Assembly (NCBI GenBank): GCA_020445405.1
Contig: JAGRGQ010000017.1
Span: forward strand, 1-53,987
Direction: 5' to 3'
DNA: 53,987 bases
DNA from: Gammaproteobacteria bacterium
GTDB lineage: Bacteria > Pseudomonadota > Gammaproteobacteria > Chromatiales > Chromatiaceae
The translations under genes and the position numbers were made by a program. Position 1 is the stretch's first letter; each line of letters starts with the position of its first letter. The notes beneath the pieces are model-generated. The model was not told the origin of the DNA. It ran no database searches and was given only the letters and a program-made list of their open reading frames with translations. Shown here one piece after another: positions 1 to 6,454 of this stretch.

Positions 1-341
1 CTCAATGTGACTGAACGATTATAGTCCTTCGGATGCAGATAATAACACTCATCAGTATCGGGACAGTAAACACAATAAAGATCTATTTCATCCTTATCGA
101 TCTGGCGCATATGGGTTCCATTTTTGTCCGTCCAGCTTGACCGGAAATGGACCGTTATTGCACCTGTCTTGTCCACTGACTTGTATTTAATCTGTATCTT
201 TTTGAACTCTCCGTTTCTGTACGCCACCAAATCAAATGGCGCATGCTCCGTCACGGGATTCAAAATAATGAATCCTTGCTCGAACAAGTCGAGCTGAGCC
301 TTTAAAACACCCAAGTCTCCCTTCTCTTTGGCGTGGTGCAT
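1..341 (-). CDS. Intron-encoded PD-(D/E)XK homing endonuclease-like protein, 3' end outside the window
   Basis: An open frame starts with ATG at 341 and reads leftward off the window, with 113 codons visible. An in-frame TGA five codons upstream fixes the start, although no good ribosome binding site precedes it. The visible protein has the pattern of the PD-(D/E)XK family typified by the tRNA-intron endonuclease I-Ssp6803I: an early glutamate, then HAPFDLV (metal-binding Asp) and KIQIKYK, where Gln replaces the usual acidic residue before the catalytic Lys. It continues with a hydrophobic stretch containing CVYCPDTDECYYL. The ORF lies wholly inside the group I intron, downstream of its Q element, so it probably cleaves intronless tRNA-Arg alleles to spread the intron. 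The family assignment is by motif; activity is inferred and the C-terminus is unseen. Confidence 0.8.
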   Translation of the reverse strand, partial: MHHAKEKGDLGVLKAQLDLFEQGFIILNPVTEHAPFDLVAYRNGEFKKIQIKYKSVDKTGAITVHFRSSWTDKNGTHMRQIDKDEIDLYCVYCPDTDECYYLHPKDYNRSVTL

Positions 342-501
342 ATTCGCAAAATATCACCATACCAACAGACGGGTCAACCAACGGTTTCCTCGGGATTGCC
401 ATCAGCATCACCTGTTAAGGTTTCCCCGATACGGTGCGATCCACTCTACAGGTTCCGTTTCCCTGTAAAGGCTCCCAATTGTGTACCGAAGTACACACCC
501 A
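1..501 (-). ncRNA. Group I intron (IC3-like) in tRNA-Arg, 3' part outside the window
   Basis: The intron interrupts the anticodon loop of the tRNA-Arg gene. Three group I hallmarks are visible on the minus strand. P1 is a hairpin pairing 507-491 with 486-470 around a UUCG loop; it joins the last exon bases to an internal guide through several U-G pairs, as required at a group I 5' splice site. A P element (TCGGGGAAACCTTAA) lies at 429-415. A Q element (GGCAATCCCGAGG) lies at 400-388. P and Q closely resemble the cores of tRNA introns of cyanobacteria and Azoarcus. R, S, the terminal G and the 3' exon must lie left of position 1. The endonuclease ORF follows Q. The exact splice position among three U-G pairs (503-501) is inferred; cutting after 502 fits anticodon TCT. 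Confidence 0.88.
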
Positions 502-536
502 AAGGCCGATGCTCTATCCGAATGAGCTACGGGCGC
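502..536 (-). tRNA. tRNA-Arg, 5' exon (intron-split; anticodon probably TCT)
   Basis: On the minus strand 536-502 reads as the 5' half of an arginine tRNA: acceptor strand GCGCCCG, TA, D arm GCTC/GAGC closing a nine-base loop with GGATA, A26, anticodon strand TCGGC, C32 and T33. The next base would be T34. The gene is then interrupted by group I intron sequence instead of continuing into an anticodon and 3' half. Gammaproteobacterial tRNA-Arg(TCT) genes carry the same acceptor and anticodon-stem bases, so a 3' exon starting CTAAGCCG is expected beyond the window. Position 15 of the D loop is T where G is usual. The gene lies 17 bases downstream of tRNA-Pro, presumably in the same transcript. 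Confidence 0.82.
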
Positions 537-553
537 GTGAACAGTCGCTAAAT

Positions 554-630
554 TGGTCGGGGTAGAGAGATTCGAACTCCCGACATCCTGCTCCCAAAGC
601 AGGCGCGCTACCAGGCTGCGCTATACCCCG
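554..630 (-). tRNA. tRNA-Pro(TGG)
   Basis: A complete 77-base cloverleaf on the minus strand: acceptor CGGGGTA pairing with the TACCCCG 3' strand, D arm GCGC/GCGC, anticodon arm CTGCT-TTTGGGA-AGCAG with anticodon TGG, T arm with GTTCGAATC, discriminator A and an encoded CCA end (556-554). It begins with an unpaired-type C as in other bacterial tRNA-Pro genes. It is the first gene of a tRNA operon read from the promoter at 694-666 and is followed by the split tRNA-Arg. Confidence 0.97.
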
Positions 631-665
631 ATCACCGGGTTCCGACCCCCGGCGAAGAGCCAGCG

Positions 666-694
666 ATAATACGCAGATAGCGCCCCTGAGTCAA
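666..694 (-). promoter_or_regulatory. sigma-70 promoter of the tRNA-Pro/tRNA-Arg operon
   Basis: On the minus strand TTGACT (694-689) and TATTAT (671-666) are separated by exactly 17 bases. Initiation would fall near 659, about 30 bases upstream of tRNA-Pro, after a G/C-rich discriminator typical of stable-RNA promoters. Both boxes are close to consensus and nothing else nearby competes. Confidence 0.7.
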
Positions 695-842
695 TGCAGA
701 GGCCCGGTGCGACGCTCCCGCCAACAGAGGCTAGACCGCGCTGGCAGATGCGCATGTGCAGCCGCCGTCGTTTCGTTCACGAGCTCGGTCGGAAACCTCG
801 CTCCCCCTTTGGCATGGTACCGCTTAGGTGCAGGGGAAAACG

Positions 843-866
843 AAAAAAAAGGCGCCTGCTGGCGCC
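843..866 (-). terminator. Intrinsic terminator of the sox cluster
   Basis: Downstream of soxB on the minus strand, GGCGCC-AGCA-GGCGCC (866-851) is followed by eight T (850-843). The stem is short but all G/C and the U tract is perfect. It ends soxB transcription and separates it from the tRNA operon promoter region. Confidence 0.9.
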
Positions 867-898
867 TGAATGGGGAGGACTGGTTTTTTGATTGCCGG

Positions 899-2665
899 TT
901 AACCGGCTATACCCGGGTTACCCTCTACGCCAACCAGCTTGGGGGTATTCAGTTTTTCGATCTTGATCTGTTTCCGGTCGCGCAGGTAGTCAGCCACCAC
1001 CTCCCAGATAGGACGCCCCGGCGACTGTGAGCCCACCGTCGCCCAGCCCGCAACCACATAGTTTTTGTCCGCCTCGATCGGGGTGCCGTCATCCAGGGTC
1101 ATATTGCTGATGCGGTTTCCAATCGACTGATTCGGCTCGCACACATAGTCCAGGCCGCCCACCCGCACCATATCGCCACCCTGCTGGAAGTATGGGTCGA
1201 CGTTGAAGAGATTGTCGCTGACATCTTCCAGAATTGCCTTGATATCAGATCCTTTCATCTCGCGGCGGTAAGTCTCCGGATAGGTGATACAGGTCTGGTC
1301 CATCACGTTGTCCATAGTGATGGTCTGCCCCGGGAGCACGGTCGTGCCCCAGCGGAATCCGGGCGAGAGCGCTATCTGTGCATCGTTGACGCTGCGCAGC
1401 GCATCGCAAATCACCTGGTCGAAGGTACCGTTGAAGTTGCCCCGGCGATACAGCGTCTCCTCCGCCACTGCCAGTTTCTCCTCCAGCTTCTCTTTATAGG
1501 GGGCCCGAACCTGCTCGATGTAGGCCTGCATTTCGGCATCCGCGGGCAGCATGTTCGAGAAAACCGGCACCAGACGATAACGGAAATCCTGCAGTTTGCC
1601 CCCGCGTACGTCGAGATCCATCACCGCTAGAAACTTGCCGTTGGAACCGGCGTTGGTTACCAGGGTCTCACCCCCCTTGTTTCTGACCACGCTCGGCGCA
1701 GGCATGCCGTCATGGGTATGTCCACCGAAGATCACGTCAATACCGCTGACCCTGGAGGCCAGCTTCAGGTCAACGTCCATACCGTTATGGGAGAGCACCA
1801 CCACGAGGTCCGGCGCTTCATTCGCCCGAACCCGATCGACCATCTTCTGCATACGCTCATCCTGGATGCCGAATGTCCAGTCGGGAATAAAGCGCTGCGG
1901 GTTGGCAATCGGCGTATAGGGGAAAGCCTGACCGATTACCGCGACGCGGACCCCGCCGACCTGCTTGATCGTGTAGGGCTTGAAGGCAAGTCCCTCGTCC
2001 TCGTTAAAACCCTCGAAATCTGCAAACTTGTAGTCGAACATCGCGACCTCATTGACACCGATGTTCTGGGCAACGAAATCCCCCTGGAACTCGCCGATGT
2101 TTTCGATGATCTCCTTATCCAGATAGGTAAACTCCCAGTGGCCCGTCATCACATCCACGCCAAGAAGATTGCAGGCACCGACCATATCCTTGCCGCGGGT
2201 CCAGTAAGCTGTACCGGACCCCTGCCAGGTGTCGCCACCGTCGATCAGCAGGCTGTTGCCATCGCCCCGCTCGGCGCGCAGGCGTTTCACCAGCGAAGCC
2301 AGGTGCGAGAACCCTCCCACCCGGCCGTACTGCTGCGCCGCCTGGTCGAAATTGAGGTAGCTGAAAGCGTGCGCGGCAATGGAATCAGGTTCGATATGGA
2401 AATGTTTTAGCAGCAACTCGCCCACCAGATGCGGCGCTTTACCCAAGGCGTCGCCAACACCGAGATTGACATTGGGTTCACGGAAGTAAATCGGATTCAG
2501 CTGCGCGTGGCAGTCGGTGATGTGCATCAGGCAGACATTGCCGAACTGCGGAATCTCATACAGGTCGCCGGGTCTCTTCATCGCGGAAAATGCAGAACCG
2601 GGCAAAACACCGGCGGCTCCGGCCAGCCCCATGAGCCGAACAAATTCTCTTCTTGAAATCTTCAT
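899..2665 (-). CDS. soxB: Thiosulfohydrolase SoxB
   Basis: SoxB is the periplasmic di-manganese hydrolase that releases sulfate from the SoxY-bound cysteine S-thiosulfonate during thiosulfate oxidation. The 588-residue protein begins with a Tat signal (SRREFVRLMGLAGAAG) and keeps the 5'-nucleotidase/metallophosphatase metal motifs: HITDCHAQL, GGDTWQGSGTAYW, GHWEFTY, SHNGMD and GGHTHDG. Length and sequence are typical of proteobacterial SoxB. A GGGGAG ribosome site precedes the ATG. It is the last gene of the cluster, separated from soxZ by 122 bases that hold a 12-bp hairpin, and is followed by a strong terminator. Confidence 0.96.
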   Translation of the reverse strand: MKISRREFVRLMGLAGAAGVLPGSAFSAMKRPGDLYEIPQFGNVCLMHITDCHAQLNPIYFREPNVNLGVGDALGKAPHLVGELLLKHFHIEPDSIAAHAFSYLNFDQAAQQYGRVGGFSHLASLVKRLRAERGDGNSLLIDGGDTWQGSGTAYWTRGKDMVGACNLLGVDVMTGHWEFTYLDKEIIENIGEFQGDFVAQNIGVNEVAMFDYKFADFEGFNEDEGLAFKPYTIKQVGGVRVAVIGQAFPYTPIANPQRFIPDWTFGIQDERMQKMVDRVRANEAPDLVVVLSHNGMDVDLKLASRVSGIDVIFGGHTHDGMPAPSVVRNKGGETLVTNAGSNGKFLAVMDLDVRGGKLQDFRYRLVPVFSNMLPADAEMQAYIEQVRAPYKEKLEEKLAVAEETLYRRGNFNGTFDQVICDALRSVNDAQIALSPGFRWGTTVLPGQTITMDNVMDQTCITYPETYRREMKGSDIKAILEDVSDNLFNVDPYFQQGGDMVRVGGLDYVCEPNQSIGNRISNMTLDDGTPIEADKNYVVAGWATVGSQSPGRPIWEVVADYLRDRKQIKIEKLNTPKLVGVEGNPGIAG

Positions 2666-2732
2666 GCACGCTCTCCCCTCAGACCGGCAAATTGCAGTCT
2701 TTGCAGAAAAATACGGGTTGTTTGGTACGAAG

Positions 2733-2770
2733 CGGGGCCGACGCTCCTCTAATCGCCGGCGTCGGCCCCG
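2733..2770 (-). other. Perfect 12-bp hairpin in the soxZ-soxB gap
   Basis: CGGGGCCGACGC (2733-2744) and its exact complement (2759-2770) flank a 14-base loop between the soxZ stop and the soxB start. No T run follows on the minus strand, so it is not a classic terminator. It may be an mRNA stability or processing element that sets the SoxB to SoxYZ ratio, or an attenuator. Its function is inferred. Confidence 0.6.
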
Positions 2771-2787
2771 AGGATCGGAGCCGGGTT

Positions 2788-3102
2788 CTATTTGATCTCC
2801 GCCTCAGCACTGGCCGATTCGCCTTTGTTGTCCATCCAGGCGAGCTTCAGCATTTCGCCTGCTTTGCCCCCGTTGAATTTAAATGAGAGGTAAGGGTTCT
2901 TGGAAACTCCTCCGCTCCAGTACGCGGTCAGCAGTTTCCTGCCGCCGGACTCACAGGTTACCTCCTGGATAAAGTGAGCCGGTATCATCTTGCCATCGCT
3001 GTCCTTACGTGCGCCGGTCTCCATGGGGTGTGTCATCAGCGCCTTGACCGTGGTCACACCATCTTTCAACTGGGCTCTGATCTTGATTGAATTTGTAGCC
3101 AT
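2788..3102 (-). CDS. soxZ: Thiosulfate-oxidation carrier subunit SoxZ
   Basis: SoxZ partners SoxY in the SoxYZ carrier that holds sulfur intermediates in the periplasm. The 104-residue protein starting MATNSIKIRAQL has the compact SoxZ fold sequence (VTTVKALMTHPMETG, IPAHFIQEV, NPYLSFKFNGGKAG). It lacks a signal peptide, as usual, because it is exported with SoxY. The frame stays open 39 codons further upstream, but the ATG at 3102 is chosen for its GGAG site and family fit. Unusually, soxZ starts 298 bases after the soxY stop, instead of following it immediately. Confidence 0.94.
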   Translation of the reverse strand: MATNSIKIRAQLKDGVTTVKALMTHPMETGARKDSDGKMIPAHFIQEVTCESGGRKLLTAYWSGGVSKNPYLSFKFNGGKAGEMLKLAWMDNKGESASAEAEIK

Positions 3103-3400
3103 TTTCGTATTCTCCGAATTCTGTAATCGTGTTCTGTCGCGCACCCGGCGTGGACAATTGCACTCCGTCTCTCCCGCTTCTCCCGGGAAGATGGAATCAG
3201 GCTGCGTCGCGGATCGCACTGCTGCAGCAGCAACCCTGCGGGGCCGCCGGGAAACTGATCTACCGTACCTGACCCTGCACTAGTGTGATGGTTCTGATTC
3301 GGCTGCTGGTATGGATTACGTCCTGCAGGGCCGGTCCGGCCCGGCATCCATGCCGGTCGTTCGCGGCAAAAATTGGTCCACTGGACCAACTTTTTGCGGC
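3103..3400 (-). other. Structured 298-base soxY-soxZ spacer with three hairpins
   Basis: No credible gene lies here. Right after the soxY stop, 3400-3363 forms a long imperfect hairpin: TTGGTCCA pairs with TGGACCAA (3373-3380 and 3382-3389), extended by A5/T5 and GC pairs, so on the minus strand it ends in a U run like an intrinsic terminator or attenuator. Two further hairpins follow: CCGGCATCCATGCCGG (3341-3356) and GGGCCGGTCCGGCCC (3328-3342), which overlap by two bases. CACTAGTG (3278-3285) is a small palindrome. Transcription into soxZ-soxB must either read through the first hairpin or start anew in the spacer. No convincing promoter was found. Confidence 0.6.
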
Positions 3401-3874
3401 TCACCCACCGCAGCCGCCGATAGTGACTTTCACCTCTTTCCTGGCGCTGTAGAGTTTTCCGCCGGCCTTGACTACCGCCACGACATCGCCGCTCTTGCCC
3501 ATTTTGATGCGGGTGGATACGAACCCTTCGGTGCCCTCGCCCAGCTCATAACTGGCTACCAGCGGCGCCGGATTATTGACCGCGATGAGCGAAATCGACT
3601 CAGAACCGGCAATACCCGAGGTAACGGTAATCGGCACCACGGAACCGTTCTCCGCGATATCCGGCGCCTTGATGTTGATATCGCCACTCTCTTCGGCGGC
3701 TTCCGCACCCAGCAGCTCTTTCAGCATTTCCGGCATTGTCTTCATTTTAAAAGCCTTCTCTGGCCAGGCCGCCAGGACTCTTCCGGGAACCAGCAGACCG
3801 GCTCCGGCGGCTGCGCTCAGTGCAGCTGCCGTCAATGACCCCTGCAGCAGAATTCTGCGCCGTATATTCATCAT
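3401..3874 (-). CDS. soxY: Thiosulfate-oxidation carrier protein SoxY
   Basis: SoxY is the periplasmic carrier whose C-terminal cysteine covalently holds thiosulfate sulfur during the Sox cycle. The 157-residue protein has a Tat-type signal (RRRILLQGSLTAAALSAAAGAG) shown here by its first residues RRRILLQG, an Ig-like core, and ends in the diagnostic swinging arm GGCGG (Cys155). A GAGGA ribosome site precedes two adjacent ATG codons (3874 and 3871); the first is used. It follows the soxKL fusion by 29 bases and is followed by a terminator-like hairpin. Confidence 0.95.
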   Translation of the reverse strand: MMNIRRRILLQGSLTAAALSAAAGAGLLVPGRVLAAWPEKAFKMKTMPEMLKELLGAEAAEESGDINIKAPDIAENGSVVPITVTSGIAGSESISLIAVNNPAPLVASYELGEGTEGFVSTRIKMGKSGDVVAVVKAGGKLYSARKEVKVTIGGCGG

Positions 3875-3903
3875 ATCTTCCTCTTGAGAATCGAATTGAT
3901 TAT

Positions 3904-4884
3904 CTATTTATTGACCGTAGTAAGACCTGCGCTCACCCAGCTCTGCATTCCGCCGCGATACCACTTCAGCTTGTATGCGGGGTAACCCAGCTTGGTCAGT
4001 GTACGTATGTTGGCCGCGGACTGCGGACACCAGATACCGTTACAGAACAGGACCAGCGTCTTGGCATTGCGGAAATCCCATTTTCCATTGGCTTTACGCG
4101 CATGAAACTGATTATGGAGAATATCGTCCAACGTCTCGGCTTCCTCATGATTGCCGAAGCTGCCATTGAGGTTCAGATTGATTTTGTTCCAGGGAATGTT
4201 GACCGATCCGGGGATGGTTCCGCGCACCCTCCAATCCGGTGTACGGGAGTCAACAACCAGCACCGTCGGATCGCCATTGGTAATCCGCTGCAGATAGTCA
4301 AGCACTTCGAGTTCGCCGATGGTCTCGACACCCGGACTGATACTCATCGGTTGAATACAGAATGGCGGACACTCCCGATCGGTATGGGAATAGGCCTTGG
4401 GGATCTCCGTGTTGTCACCCGTGCTCCTGCCGATCGACACCATCTCGCCGTTATGCATCACTGCGACACTGGCCAGCGACGGTGTAATCTTATGCCCCTT
4501 CATCTCCATGGCGGCCGGCGAAGCAACCGATGATGTCGTGGTATCCACCTTGAAATATGAAGGCAGTTGCAGATTCCGCTGTGAGTACCCCTGTTCGTAG
4601 CCCAGGTTGCCCTGATCCTCCGCTATCTTGGCCAGGCGGATTGCATCGTCCGGCTTTCCTGCCTCCAACGCGGCCTTCGCCTCCTTGATAAAATCAGCGG
4701 TGTCGCGCCATTCGCTGTCGACCGAAGCCGCTTTCTTTCGGGCCTCTTCGGCCGCCGCGATCGTTGTCTGTGCTTCAGCCACTTTGGAATCCGCCTGTTT
4801 TGCATCGGCCGCAATCAGGCTGGCCGGCCCGCCACCGAGGCAGATCAGCATCAGCACGGTACTGAGTCTTTTTTTCGTATACAT
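3904..4884 (-). CDS. SoxK-SoxL fusion: SoxXA-binding domain joined to a rhodanese domain
   Basis: The 326-residue exported protein has a signal peptide (1-26). A charged helical segment (about 28-100) with EWRDT (58-62) and AGKPDDAIRLAK resembles SoxK, the small SoxXA-binding protein. A linker with the cysteine pair CPPFC (172-176) follows, then a rhodanese domain (about 188-320) whose active loop is CNGIWCPQSA with Cys281 and a second Cys286. In Allochromatium vinosum the genes soxBXAKL encode SoxK and a rhodanese SoxL separately; here the two appear fused and sit just after soxA. The likely role is accepting or releasing sulfur on SoxYZ/SoxXA. A GGAG site precedes the ATG. The SoxK assignment rests on pattern recognition. 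Confidence 0.8.
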   Translation of the reverse strand: MYTKKRLSTVLMLICLGGGPASLIAADAKQADSKVAEAQTTIAAAEEARKKAASVDSEWRDTADFIKEAKAALEAGKPDDAIRLAKIAEDQGNLGYEQGYSQRNLQLPSYFKVDTTTSSVASPAAMEMKGHKITPSLASVAVMHNGEMVSIGRSTGDNTEIPKAYSHTDRECPPFCIQPMSISPGVETIGELEVLDYLQRITNGDPTVLVVDSRTPDWRVRGTIPGSVNIPWNKINLNLNGSFGNHEEAETLDDILHNQFHARKANGKWDFRNAKTLVLFCNGIWCPQSAANIRTLTKLGYPAYKLKWYRGGMQSWVSAGLTTVNK

Positions 4885-4917
4885 GGTTTAACTCCGGTTA
4901 TTCAGTTTCCGCCAGAC

Positions 4918-5760
4918 TTATTTGCGAGCGCCCGGGCCATTCAGTTTCAGGCCATTGCTCATGTAGGTAAGAAAATACTCCAGGTCTCGGTACTGCTCAC
5001 CCTGAGCCGGAAAGGCCTTGGCCCGAATATTCTGGTTACAGCCGCTGAAGCGGCGATGCAGCGTACCGACGGTTCCCCACTTGGAGCGGTATACCGGCCA
5101 ATGGGTCGTGTGCCCGTAGCTGGGACTCAGAATCTCGGTGCGAACCTGCATGCCGGCATTCTGCAGGTGACAGGTTGCGCAGGAGAAGTTGAGCTGACCG
5201 CGCCGGGTGAAGTAGAACTTCTTGCCCTTTTCATAAGCCTCCAGCGCACGCGGATCATCCTCCGGAATCTCCACGTTGGTCACCTGCCCACGCGACTTGA
5301 AAGCCATATAGGCGAGTATGTTGTTGATCGGTCCCTTTTTGTACTTCAGCGGCTTCTCCCCGTTTGCTTCCAGGCACTGGTTTATTGCCAGCGGCAGCGT
5401 CATCACCATCCCCTGCTTCCTGTCCCAATGCGGATATTTGTGGGCGATCCCCGGACCCTCCGGGAAACAGTCTTTATAGCCCTTACCGTTGGCGAAGGGC
5501 TTCTCCCACATTGCCTGACCGGCGTCGATAAAGGTCTCGTAAGGAGGAAACTCCTCGATCGCCTCCCAGTTCTCGCGGCCGACCTTGTCGATGGCATAGA
5601 CGCCATTGACGTACTCTTCCGTCGGCACATTCGGAAACTTCCATTTATAGGCGTCGATAAAGGCCTGGCGATCTTCCGCCGGCCCCGCCTGGACCGCAGC
5701 CGCAATACCGATGGCAGCGGCTGTTATCACCAATTTTTGCAATACGCTGTGTATGATCAT
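4918..5760 (-). CDS. soxA: L-cysteine S-thiosulfotransferase subunit SoxA (monoheme type)
   Basis: SoxA with SoxX attaches thiosulfate to the SoxY cysteine with electron release to c-type heme. The 280-residue protein has a signal peptide ending near AVQAG (about 25), one heme motif CATCH (194-198) and the catalytic cysteine in SGCNQNIRA (Cys241). The N-terminal cytochrome domain lacks CxxCH but has Cys98 and Cys129, which in monoheme SoxA form a structural disulfide. The ATG at 5760 is chosen over an upstream in-frame start because of its GGAG site and the immediate signal sequence. It follows soxX by 44 bases. Confidence 0.96.
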   Translation of the reverse strand: MIIHSVLQKLVITAAAIGIAAAVQAGPAEDRQAFIDAYKWKFPNVPTEEYVNGVYAIDKVGRENWEAIEEFPPYETFIDAGQAMWEKPFANGKGYKDCFPEGPGIAHKYPHWDRKQGMVMTLPLAINQCLEANGEKPLKYKKGPINNILAYMAFKSRGQVTNVEIPEDDPRALEAYEKGKKFYFTRRGQLNFSCATCHLQNAGMQVRTEILSPSYGHTTHWPVYRSKWGTVGTLHRRFSGCNQNIRAKAFPAQGEQYRDLEYFLTYMSNGLKLNGPGARK

Positions 5761-5804
5761 TCTGTTCTCCGACTCAAGGAATTCTGTGACGTTAGACCGG
5801 GCCG

Positions 5805-6179
5805 TCAAAGCGACCAGATGTAGTCAACCAGATAATCGATCTCCTCTGTAGTCAGCACCTTGTATTTACCAAAAGGAACCATGGCTGACTCAGGATTGGC
5901 CGCTGTGGGATCCCAGATCTGGGCACGCAGCTTCTCCCGGTCGGGATAGCGCGCTTTCATCGCGACCAACGGCGGCCCCAGGTTGCCGGGAGATTCGCCG
6001 TCGTCCATCGTATGACAGGTAACACAGTTTCCCTTGGTTCGATTGAACGCGATGGCCTTGCCTTTGGCGATGTTGCTCGCATTATCGGCGGCGCCGGTGG
6101 CGGGCGCCACCAGCAGAGAACCGGCCGCTAGCGCCAGCGCGCATGCCGCGGCGGCCAGGTTGTTGATCTGCTTCGTCAT
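5805..6179 (-). CDS. soxX: Cytochrome c subunit SoxX
   Basis: SoxX is the small periplasmic c-type cytochrome of the SoxXA complex. The 124-residue protein has a signal peptide (about 1-31), heme site CVTCH (52-56), GNLGPPLV and a candidate distal heme ligand Met100 in SAMVPFGKY. The start at 6179 has a strong AGGAGG site; an upstream in-frame start at 6221 lacks one. It is the first gene of the sox cluster, so the regulatory sequence of the cluster should lie in 6180-6443. Confidence 0.95.
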   Translation of the reverse strand: MTKQINNLAAAACALALAAGSLLVAPATGAADNASNIAKGKAIAFNRTKGNCVTCHTMDDGESPGNLGPPLVAMKARYPDREKLRAQIWDPTAANPESAMVPFGKYKVLTTEEIDYLVDYIWSL

Positions 6180-6210
6180 CTTATCCTCCTTATTATTGAG
6201 TGAAAGTAGT

Positions 6211-6277
6211 TGACCGGACACACTCCATTTTTTTAAGGCGTTTGCGCTAGTCCTTTAGCCTTTCGGTGTGCCGGTCA
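6211..6277 (-). promoter_or_regulatory. Inverted repeats upstream of soxX, possible operator
   Basis: TGACCGGACACAC (6211-6223) faces GTGTGCCGGTCA (6266-6277), a near-perfect inverted repeat with one extra base, 32-44 bases before the soxX start. A second inverted repeat, CCTTTCTGA (6325-6333) against TCAGAAAGG (6364-6372), lies further upstream. These are candidates for regulator binding or leader structure. I found no convincing -35/-10 pair for the sox cluster, so the promoter position remains open. Confidence 0.4.
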
Positions 6278-6401
6278 CAATCGGCTTTATCTTTATCTTA
6301 CTGCTGCCGATTGTCGCCGCCGGGCCTTTCTGATATCGCCGTCGGCGCCCTCCCTGGGAAACTTCAGAAAGGTTGAGCGAATTAGAGGGTAAATTGAGGT
6401 G

Positions 6402-6454
6402 AAAAAAAACCCTTACATATAATATAGCCTATTGGGGAAAACCTTAATAAGGGT
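6402..6454 (-). terminator. Possible terminator of the two-component operon
   Basis: On the minus strand ACCCTTA (6454-6448), overlapping the last codons of the response regulator, can pair with TAAGGGT (6415-6409) and is followed by eight T (6409-6402). The loop is long (32 bases) and A/T-rich, so this is weaker than a classic terminator. The same loop contains TATAAT on the plus strand (6418-6423), with no gene to drive on that side. Confidence 0.4.

Noticed and set aside
333..551. 72-codon plus-strand frame over the intron and tRNA-Arg
   Set aside because: It runs antisense through the tRNA exon and the intron core, which are explained on the other strand.
6394..6423. Plus-strand TTGAGG and TATAAT pair (18-base spacing)
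   Set aside because: No plus-strand gene follows; the boxes lie in the probable terminator loop of the two-component operon.
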